Shown: piece by piece, positions 56,156 through 64,000 of the stretch | Layout: every line of letters begins with the position of its first letter | How positions within the stretch are numbered: position 1 is the first letter of the stretch | From: Viridothelium virens | Taxonomy: Eukaryota; Ascomycota; Dothideomycetes; Trypetheliales; Trypetheliaceae | Direction: 5' to 3' | Assembly: GCA_010094025.1 (NCBI GenBank) | Contig: ML991778.1 | Coordinates: 248,001 to 312,000, forward strand | Length of the DNA stretch: 64,000 nucleotides | Made by a program: the position numbers and the translations under genes | The notes under the pieces: generated by a model | The model's input: only the letters and a program-made list of their open reading frames with translations | What the model was told of the DNA's origin: nothing | Databases searched by the model: none

Positions 56156-59100
56156 CTACATAATCACACATTCCGCATCATTGCGGTCTTTGTTGCTACG
56201 CGACAAGCGCTCCCGATTCTTCTGCACCTTTGGGCCACCCTTCTTCAGTTCTTCGAGACGTTCCTGAGCCTTGGGGAATTTGTATGCTATTCATCAAGGT
56301 CAGCCAGCCACCCTGACCCCCCCGCCATGCAAAGGAATGAATAACGAGCCAGAAAGCAAAGAAAAGGGCAATCAACTCACCAGCAGCCCGTCCATACCAC
56401 CTCTTCGCCTCCTCCAAACTCCTCGGACACCCAATGCCCACCTCCGTGAAATATCCCATCGCAAACATCGCCTTTGGCAATGGCACCGGATCCGCCGTGG
56501 CCGCCTTCCTCGCCCACAAATACGCCTCGGTATCGCTCTGCTCCAAGATCCCCGGGCTCCCCGTCAAGTACCAACCACTCAGCGCCAGCTCACTCTGGTG
56601 CTCGCCCTGCGCCGCCGCCTTCGTATACCACTGGATACTCTGGCGCGCATCGATCGGACACGTCAACAGCCCATACTCATACGCCTGACCGAGGCGAAAC
56701 TGCGAGAACTTGTAGCGGAACGCGGCAGCACGCGTGAACAGCTCAAACGCATACGCGTCGTCGCGGATGATCTTGTCCTGCCCGGGCATCTGCGACTCGT
56801 ACAGCAGCCCCAGCTCGTGCAGCGCATGCGGGTTCTCCTCGTCGGCGCGGTCCGCCGCGCGCTTCAGCCAGATGAGCGCGTCGCCGAGATTGCGCGCCTG
56901 CCCGAGGAGCCCCTTCAGCAAGATCATGCCCACCTTGTACATGGCGGGGACGTCGCCAAGAGCTGCGGCCCGCTTGTACCACTGCACCGCTTTCACCGGG
57001 TCCTTGCGCGTGCCCCCGCCGTCTTCCGGCCCCATCTCGCAGCACACGGCGGTGCGGTAGGCGGACGGGGCGTGTCCGGATTTGGCGGCGGCTTGGTAGA
57101 GGGTGAAGGCTTCTTTGGTGTCAACCGCGAGCCCTAGTGCGCCCTGGCCGTAGCAGTCGGCGAGGTAGAACTGGGCGTCGGGGTAACCTTGCGATGCGAG
57201 CTTCTTGATTTCCTTGTAGGCCTCGAGGATGTAGCGTTCGCGGTTCTTGTCGCGAGTCTTGATGTCTGCGCGACCACCTTCGTCTGAGAGGACGGCAGCG
57301 GCTTCGACGAGCTTCTTGGCATAGTGTAAACGGAGTTTCTGATCAGAGGAATTGGCTTTGGCGACATTGCGGAGCCGATCAAGTTCTTGGGGTGTGATTG
57401 GAGCAGAGCGTCGGCGTTCTTTTGAGGAGCGTGAAGAGGTTGAGGGGGATATTTGGGTCGTGGCAGTCGGAACAGCAGTGTTCACGCGATTGTACTGTCG
57501 GACAGGAGCTGGTCGGTTTTGAGGGAGACCGGTGATGTTGTGTGATAAAGCTGGTCGGACTGGTGGGGCCTGCTGAGCTGGGGTAGGATGTTCAGGGAGC
57601 GCGTCTGGGTTGGGAGGGCGCTCGTCGAGTGAAGGCCGCCCTGTCTGAGATGTGGCGGGTCTTTGGTAAGGATCTTGCTCGACTGGAGAGAAACCATGTC
57701 CAGGGCCAGGATCTGATCGCTGACTCTGCCAAGTCTGATTGCGACTCAGACCTGGTTGAGGTGGAGAGATAGGACTTTGTATATTCCGACTCTGAGGTGT
57801 ATACACTTGGCGTGGCGGTAAAGCAGATGGTGCAGTGGCAATCTGAGGAGGAACAGGTCCTCGGTTCTGAGCTAGCGCAGCATACGCTGGTCGGGCATAG
57901 ACGTTGCTGTTCTGCTGAGATGGAGGTGAACCCGCGCCTCCGAAATCGCGATTTGGCATGCCCTCGGGCGATCCAACAGCATGGTTCTGCCGTGGGTCTG
58001 CGCGCGACTGACTCCGTAAATCTGGTTGAGATCTTTGAGAGCGCGCCTGTTGATAAAAGTCTGGTCCAGGTCTTCCATGATTGGGGGGTAAGGCCGAAAC
58101 ACTGGGATCAGAAGGAGCCTTTGCTCTACGACTCTCACCGACTGGATCGTCAAAGTTTGGCATCTCGGCCTCTATTTCAGCCTCTCTGTCGCGGAATGGT
58201 GGGCTCTTTGCATTATTAGGACGGTTCTCGTAGTAGCCGTCGTACACGTCCTCGATAGTATCTTGTCGGGCATGCCCGCCGTAGGTTTGTTCTGGTGCAA
58301 ATTGCTGAGGGCGCTTATTAGGTCCACGAGCTTGTTGCGCACTAAACCCACCTTGTGGGGGAGAAAAGTTCTGATAGCTACGTGGAGCATATCCCGGACT
58401 ATCTGGCCCATGATAAGTCGCAGCTTGGCTTTTGTCCGGCACGTGGGCCTGTCGTGAGCGTGGTATTTCGCTAGCACCTTCAAGAGGCGACGTTAGCGAT
58501 CGGCCTATCGGACCACTTATAAGGGGCTCGATGGCTGAATTTGGCTCTTGAGGGTTTGGATAATGCCCATTGGGGTTCTGACGGGGTCTGTAACCAGCTT
58601 GCGTCTGAATTGGGGGTGGCTGATTAAGGCCTCCACGTTGTCCATTATTTACACCATGGCCATTCACTCCTCTGGGATCATTCGGATAATTCTGAGGCCG
58701 TTCAGCGCTATCTAAACTAGGTCGAGGCCTATTCGAAGATGCAAAAGAGGGACGTGGTAGATCCTCACTGTGACGAGCTGGTTGTAAGGATGTGTTAGCC
58801 ATACTATCTTCGATGGCATCTGTTTCATTTTTCATAGGCTTTTTCTTCATCGGAAACGTAGGAAAGGGGTTATCCCAAGCTAATGTTTCTGGCAAGGGTT
58901 CAATCATTGGCTTGCCTTTATCTCCTAATTAGTAGCATGCCAATTAGCTTCGTGCATAACGTAACTCACGAGATCTGGATTTATCGCGAGGATCCCGCCG
59001 GTCTTTAGGTCGTGATGGATCAGCTTGGCGGCCCCTTTCACCTGGCCCATCGCTTTGTGACCTTCCATATCCTGGTCTTTGAAGAGCGCCGCTGGTAGAA

Positions 59101-59693
59101 TCAGACTGGTTGCTAAACCCTTGATTTTCCTGATGAAGTGGAGATCTTTGTTGGCGTTTCTGCTGGTACGGAGCTTGCTGCGGCGCTGGACCTCGAGGTT
59201 GAGGCTGGCCATACGAGCCATCATTCCGCATTTGCTGCGGAGGTGGTCTCTGCTGGTACTGCTCATTCATGTTGCCATACCCAGCATTCCTTTGCAGTCC
59301 GTCGTAGACATTGGAATAATTTTCATTATTCCTTGCCTCATGTCCATAACCATCGTTGTGAACATCTCTATAGTCGTTATAGTCACTGCCATCGTATCCC
59401 CTGTAGCCGCCATTCTCATAGTTCTCATAGCCTCCGTTGCTATGGCCATCATAACCGTTAGTCGCATGACTATCGTACCCGTTATTGCCGTAATCTTGTT
59501 GGTAGTTGCCCTCGTAAGTTTGCTGCCTCTGCCCGTACCCTCCAGAACTGCCATTATATTGCTGCTGCGGAGGTGGCGCTCTGCGAGCTTGGGATTGAGG
59601 GCCAGGTCGGGGGCCAGGCTGTGGTTCAGAACTTTTGCTGCTGTAGTAGCGGCGATTTGGCGGCTGATATGCCATTTGCTCGTTGTATGCCAT
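56156..59693 (-). CDS. SKT5: Skt5/Chs4-type activator of chitin synthase III
   Basis: Three exons: 59693-58970, 58924-56381 and 56286-56156, giving 1132 residues. Skt5/Chs4 activates and localises chitin synthase III (Chs3). The first 240 residues are low-complexity, rich in Gly, Tyr, Asn and Gln with repeated GY units; a long Pro/Gln/Arg-rich disordered part follows. Sel1-like repeats fill about 810-1095, with repeated AxxWYxxAAxxG text. The last exon supplies the final repeat and a C-terminal CVIM, a CaaX box for farnesylation, as in yeast Chs4. That box appears only after the last intron is removed. It is longer than yeast Skt5 (about 700 residues) because of the disordered N-terminus. Chs5 lies tail to tail, 361 bp away. 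Confidence 0.93.
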
Positions 59694-60560
59694 AGCTAAG
59701 GTCTTGGAGGTCTCCAGCAGGCGACCTGGATCTGCAATACTTCGCCCTCTGGGAATCGTTCAGCGAGACAGGAACCAAATTCAAGGCTCTTGGGCCATAA
59801 GGAGCGTATGAAAAGAACGAGTGTTATAAACGAGCGGCACCGACGAGGCTTGTAAAGAGAAGGAAACGAGGGTAACCCCGCAGGGCAGGCAAGCTCCTTA
59901 GGCACTGCAGAACGGGCGGTGATCAAAGCTGGCCAAGGATGATGAAGTCAAGGACAAACAGGTTGGAGCTGTCGAAACCGAGTCGCAGCAAACCCCCCAA
60001 GCAGTAACACAGTCAGCGAAGTCACTAGTTTATTGCGGGACGGTTCTTCATGCGCACGCCACGGGACCGGGGCCATGCGCAACCGGTGTTCATGAGGTCA
60101 GGGGATGCATCAAAGGGCCCATGAGCAAGGCGACTGGCTAGATTGGTGGGCGAATTGGTGGTCCCGACGAGATGAAGCGAGGTTGGGTTTCACGTCTGCG
60201 CAATGTTCGCATACGAGCAGACAGAGCAACAAGGACCGGCGGAACCTTGGGACCCGGCTTGAAGCTTTGCTTTGCCGCCGTTGTCCAATCAACCTCGAGC
60301 AGTCACTGCAGCCGTCGGCACCGCCACAGTCTGGATCGCGATCTCTCTCACCAGCCACATCCACATTCTCCTAGTGTCCCTGAGCAGATGTGGCGCAGCC
60401 TTCCGCAAATCTTGATGACGACGACCCTCACGGCTATCTGGGCACGCTGGGATATCCAGCAAGAAACAACCTTTCCACCCACGATCTGATCCACCTCACG
60501 ACTCTTTAATCTCGATCTCCATCAACTCTATTGGTCCTTTTAGTGCTCCAATCCGCCACG
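59694..60560. other. Divergent intergenic region between Skt5 and Cbp4
   Basis: Holds the promoters of Skt5 (minus) and Cbp4 (plus). Small open frames on both strands at 60105-60489 are judged chance frames. Confidence 0.55.
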
Positions 60561-61169
60561 ATGCCGGCCACCGGCACTTGGGTTAAGATGGCTGTAGTGT
60601 AAGTTCCCAGTATGAGGAAACGCTGAAATCCATTCTGCGTGCCTGCTCTGTGGTGTAAACCATGTAATAACACCCTCGCTACAAAGTACTGTGGCCATGT
60701 GCGTTGGCGGACCAGCCCTCGTATACTACGTAACTCCTACTGAAGAGGAGCTTTTCAAAGTAAGCATGCGATCGTGACAACCCGTGATCCCATCTGTTTC
60801 TCATCTCTTTGCGTATAGAAATATAATCCTGAGCTACAAAAGCGATCGTTAGAAAACCGTCAGGCGCGACAGCAAGAGTTTGATGACTACGTGAACAAAC
60901 TAAAGGAATGGTCCAGGTCGGATAAACAAAGTAAGACCTTGTTACGTCACCCATGTTACGATCCTATAGCTAAATATTGTTGTCTAGTCTGGTTTGCCGC
61001 TGAGGAAATGGCAGAAAAGTAAACGCCTGTCTTTGCTTAACCTAGCGCATCTACTAATTGTTGTAGGGCGAGAATGGAGCAAAAAGACAAGATCCTTGAT
61101 GAGCAAAATAGACTTGCTGCCGAGGTTGAGCGGCGGAGAAAGGAGATGAGGGACTCGACTGTCAAATGA
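60561..61169 (+). CDS. CBP4: Cbp4, cytochrome bc1 complex assembly factor
   Basis: Five very small exons: 60561-60598, 60687-60759, 60819-60930, 60988-61018 and 61067-61169, giving 118 residues. Cbp4 is an inner-membrane protein of mitochondria that binds newly made cytochrome b, with Cbp3-Cbp6, during assembly of complex III. The diagnostic stretch reads [18 protein letters not shown] then [14 protein letters not shown], restored exactly by the splicing given; a short membrane helix lies at about 10-28 and the rest is charged and helical. All junctions keep phase. The many introns in so small a gene explain why no long frame is visible here. Confidence 0.93.
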
Positions 61170-61429
61170 TGCGGCGAGTGCCGTCATTCATATTCGGTCG
61201 CTCTGAAATGTTGTACTATCAGGAAATGTTACCATGTATCAAAATTCGGAAGGAAATCATGTTGGCTAACTAAAGACCAAGGCAAATTGGGAGCCTAGGA
61301 GTCTTGTATACCCCAAATAAATTGAAGTCGAAGGTGGCCAGAAGTTGTTTGCCAAATGTTTTGAAGAGACTCTGGAGTCTCGGAGAAGACAGCCCCGAGA
61401 AAGAAAAGCATCGATCAATCCTCTCACGT

Positions 61430-62599
61430 TTAATTTTCAAGGTCGCTTTCCATCTTGACTTTAGCCTCTCTTTCACGCAACTCCTTTTCAGCGCTTTCTC
61501 TCTTAATTTCTCCTCGAATTCCTGTCTCACTCTCCTCCTTCATGATCCCCCTCTTTTCCGCTTCTCCACCTTGCAACCCATCCTCATGTCTTCCCTTCTC
61601 CTCGCTCTCTTCGGCCTTAGTCTCTTGCTCCATTAACAAACTGTTCAACACGGCTTCACTCTTCACCAACGCATCTGTCATTGGCCCCTCTCTATGGTTC
61701 TCCTCATCTTCCGCGATTCCTTGATATCGTTCATGCGCCTCCCGATAGAGCACATCAAAGCTAAATTCAAGGCTTTCCCACTCTCCTGGCCACGCGCTCT
61801 TCACAATCTTCTTTGGCCTCTCATCCATCGTTTCCGGTTCCACTTTAGAACGTACTACGTCATTTTGTGTCTTTCTTGCCGGACCGACGAAGAATTTAAT
61901 AGAGTCCGACGCACCAGCACTTTGTATTGGAACCCCACTTCTATCTTTTTCAGGCCACGAATTTGCTGCGGCAGGCTTCTGCCTGAGACGACCACCCGCA
62001 ACGCGATTCGAGTCGTAACTCGCTGACGAATGCATCAAGAATTCCTCGTCGTCATCCGCAGACGCTAGTGTCGGCGTACGCTGGTTCCCTTCCACTTTCT
62101 TCAACACAAGCCCTAATCTCTTCGCAACAAGCGTGAAGTGCCGACCATCCCTCATATCTTGCTCCTGAACTTCAGCCCTTACCCGGTCTTGGAGCGCCTT
62201 CAGTTCCTGTTTCGATGCGTTCTCATACTCGCTCTGACCGCGCATTTCTTTCATGCGCTTGTAGAAAATATTCATCCCGTTGTTGCGAGCTTTTCTGACT
62301 TTTTGGAGCCGAGCCATGTAGTCATCATTCGAGCAGCCAGGGGGGGCATCAAACATGTTTAGTAGCACCCTTGGGATAGGAAAACTTTCTGTCTTAGGCT
62401 TTTTGTGAATCGTGGGTTCGGGCTTTGTTTCTGGTTCATATTCGGTTGGCGTGGGAGTAGTGGACTCATCGGGAGGGAGCGGAGAGGATTGAGGTCGCGA
62501 TGGCGGGGGAGAAAGTGGTTCCTCTTTAATGCCGTCGAAGAATTCTTCGTCATCGTCTACGGCATTGAGATCGAGTCCAGTAGTACTGTGCGTTTCCAT
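61430..62599 (-). CDS. Charged, probably nuclear protein, unrecognised
   Basis: Single-exon frame of 389 residues from the ATG at 62599. It begins with an acidic Asp/Glu and Pro-rich segment, has a compact central part (about 80-175: FDAPPGCSNDDYMARLQKV-type text, Tyr/Met/Lys-rich helices) and a long acidic/basic helical tail rich in Glu and Lys. No signal peptide or membrane segment. I do not recognise a domain; the composition suggests a nuclear or chromatin-linked protein. A probable leader intron lies upstream. It converges on Cbp4, ending 260 bp from it. Confidence 0.65.
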   Translation of the reverse strand: METHSTTGLDLNAVDDDEEFFDGIKEEPLSPPPSRPQSSPLPPDESTTPTPTEYEPETKPEPTIHKKPKTESFPIPRVLLNMFDAPPGCSNDDYMARLQKVRKARNNGMNIFYKRMKEMRGQSEYENASKQELKALQDRVRAEVQEQDMRDGRHFTLVAKRLGLVLKKVEGNQRTPTLASADDDEEFLMHSSASYDSNRVAGGRLRQKPAAANSWPEKDRSGVPIQSAGASDSIKFFVGPARKTQNDVVRSKVEPETMDERPKKIVKSAWPGEWESLEFSFDVLYREAHERYQGIAEDEENHREGPMTDALVKSEAVLNSLLMEQETKAEESEEKGRHEDGLQGGEAEKRGIMKEESETGIRGEIKRESAEKELREREAKVKMESDLEN

Positions 62600-62680
62600 A
62601 CTGAAGAATTCTTTTATTACGAGGACCTACTTTTAGGATTTCGGTGCGAGGCGCTTTGATGCTGCCGTCGAATGCTATAT

Positions 62681-62748
62681 CTAAAATATGTCAACTTGCT
62701 TGAACCGTGCGAAGGAGGTTGTTATCTATTCGTCAGATAGTCACTCAC
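62681..62748 (-). other. Candidate 5' leader intron
   Basis: Minus-strand GTGAGT donor at 62748 and TTTTAG acceptor ending at 62681, 68 nt. The downstream exon would reach the ATG at 62599 directly. It can also be read as the last intron of a small upstream gene that stops at 62617, only 17 bp before that ATG, which is less likely. Confidence 0.4.
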
Positions 62749-62965
62749 TTCATGGACGGCTCTAAGTACTGTAGACTCGCTTCAGATAATTCAGGTGAGC
62801 TGGTATCCAGTGAGGAATGGCAGGTGAAAGAGGAAGGTTCGAATTGAGATATCCAAAAAGCTCCGAACTGGTGGAAGAGAAGATTGTTGATGGGGACTAA
62901 CTCTCTCCCGAGATGAAGAAGTGAAGTCACACGAAATAGATAGTAAAAAGAATCAACCTGCTTTG

Positions 62966-63350
62966 TTAGGGATCATAGTGACTTGAATCGCTCCAAGTGA
63001 GCAAAGGGTAAAATGGTGAAGATTGTATGACAGGTAGGGAGAGGTTAATTCCATGAGAGCCTGAATCGGGTAAGTAGGAGAGTGAAGCGAAGTCCGAAGA
63101 GGGAAAGAGGCGGATGCGAGTGAGATGAGCAAGAAATACTTGAGAGACAAGTAATTGAAGCCTGATCATTGATTTCAGAAACAGTTAAAGACTTCGGTGG
63201 ACTTCGCCACTCAATCCCATGGTCAAGATCATGAGAGATGAGTATGGATCTTGGCAACTCTCGAAGAACGGGAGACCCAGGAGATACCGTAGAAAGTGGA
63301 CTAAGATCCTCTGCCGTCGTAAGGTGCGCTTCAGGCTCCTGAGAGAACAT
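62966..63350 (-). CDS. Possible small gene, unrecognised
   Basis: Candidate exons 63350-63140 and 63060-62966 join in phase across a GTATTT..CAG intron to give 101 residues rich in Ser, Pro and Leu. No family is recognised. It may be a real short gene, part of a longer one with exons further upstream, or chance. Listed because the first exon has a protein-like composition without interruption. Confidence 0.28.
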
Positions 63351-63893
63351 TGGCTTGGAGCGCGAGTATCGACTCAAATAATTGTCTACGTCTGTACAGA
63401 CTCATCTAAACTTCCGTACTTTTATGAGAACAAACGAGCTATGTTCCTAACGTGGACGAGCAGATTTCCACGTGTTGCCGCGTATTCTGTGCAGACTTTT
63501 CCATAGTTTGAAAGAAAATTCTTCAAGGGAACCATGCGGTATTGGGCGGCTCTGCCTATAGCGGAGTTGAGGGAAGACGCATTCAGTAGCAAAATCAGCC
63601 AACAGTGCCATGGTGTGAGGGTCTGGTTCTAGCCTGCTTAGGATGCGCCGTATGTGTAGCATTCATAATCGATCAAAGTATCTAGCATTGATGTCAAGAA
63701 AATATAGACGCGAAGCGGCAGCACTGATGCCAGGAATGTAAAGAAAGGAGGTACGAGTGAAATGAAAAGGGGGTATCTGGGCCAAACTATGACCACACAG
63801 AAAGTAATACGATCTCTAAGAGACATGACGAGTCAGACACTAATTATTCCAGAAAGTAGTATTAAGAAGCACTTGAGGCTAGTAAAGCCGCTA

Positions 63894-64000
63894 CTAATCC
63901 TCATACACGCTTCTATTAAAGAACCGGTAAATCTGCCTTGCTGCCTCTTTACCCACCAGCTCCCCTAAGTCTTCCTCCCCCATGTTCGCAAGCTGTTCTA
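63894..64000 (-). CDS. 3' end of a gene cut by the window edge
   Basis: The minus-strand frame that enters at the right edge (codons in register with 63998) runs 34 codons without a stop and ends at a TAG at 63896-63894. The text GEEDLGELVGKEAARQIYRF is protein-like, charged and helical. It may be the C-terminus of a protein whose body lies beyond the window. Not recognised. Confidence 0.42.
   Translation of the reverse strand, partial: EQLANMGEEDLGELVGKEAARQIYRFFNRSVYED

Larger units (their letters stand above)
62600..63893. other. Sparse region before the right edge
   Basis: Apart from the candidate leader intron and the small gene above, nothing is supported. Frames at 63447-63826 on the minus strand have no features. 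Confidence 0.4.

Noticed and set aside
56271-57137. 288-codon plus-strand open frame
   Set aside because: It lies antisense to the Sel1-repeat part of Skt5. High GC at third positions there keeps the opposite strand open; no family features.
59079-59699. 206-codon plus-strand frame rich in Val, Ile and Leu
   Set aside because: Antisense to the Gly/Tyr/Asn-rich head of Skt5; its hydrophobic look is the mirror of that codon use.
1-64000. tRNA genes
   Set aside because: Several GGTTCGA-like strings occur (for example near 62837) but none has a matching acceptor stem or anticodon arm that I could see.

Overview
The window is a piece of nuclear chromosome from a filamentous ascomycete (Pezizomycotina). 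I cannot place it lower than that; a plant-associated Dothideomycete or Leotiomycete would fit. The reasons are: short introns (about 50-95 nt) with GT..AG borders, gene spacing of 1-3 kb on both strands, fungal-only families (fungal NACHT-type N-terminal domain, Zn2Cys6 regulator, DUF6594, Chs5/Skt5, Cbp4, New1/Elf1), small secreted cysteine proteins, and no operons. Most genes were rebuilt by joining exons so that reading phase and family motifs agree across each junction; exon coordinates are given in each entry.

Layout. 1-16 kb is gene-dense: a GT2 glycosyltransferase of the chitin-synthase-like type (+), a fungal N-terminal-domain zinc-finger protein (-), a cysteine-rich protein (-), a surface glycoprotein (-), a beta-carbonic anhydrase (+), an Mpv17/PMP22 membrane protein (+), and three unrecognised minus-strand genes. 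16.8-22.6 kb is nearly empty of convincing genes. 22.6-37.5 kb holds a dienelactone-hydrolase-like protein (-), a secreted cysteine-rich protein (+), a DUF6594 protein (-), a retropepsin-like protein (+), a Zn2Cys6 regulator (+) convergent with a serine carboxypeptidase (-), and a complete peroxisomal malate synthase (+). 38.3-39.4 kb holds a broken, unrecognised gene. 41.4-54 kb holds a GFA/CENP-V-type protein, a New1/Elf1 ABC ATPase, two related small secreted proteins, and a 910-residue intronless protein of unknown function. 54.3-62.6 kb holds Chs5 and Skt5/Chs4 facing each other, the cytochrome bc1 assembly factor Cbp4, and a charged nuclear-type protein. The right edge cuts a minus-strand gene.

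How it fits together. Chs5 (exomer, delivery of chitin synthase to the surface) and Skt5/Chs4 (activator of chitin synthase III, here with a CaaX prenylation box) lie tail to tail less than 400 bp apart, a notable functional pairing. A third cell-surface polysaccharide gene, the GT2, lies about 50 kb away. Malate synthase (glyoxylate cycle) ends in the peroxisomal signal SKL. I found no tRNA or rRNA gene, CRISPR array or intact transposon.
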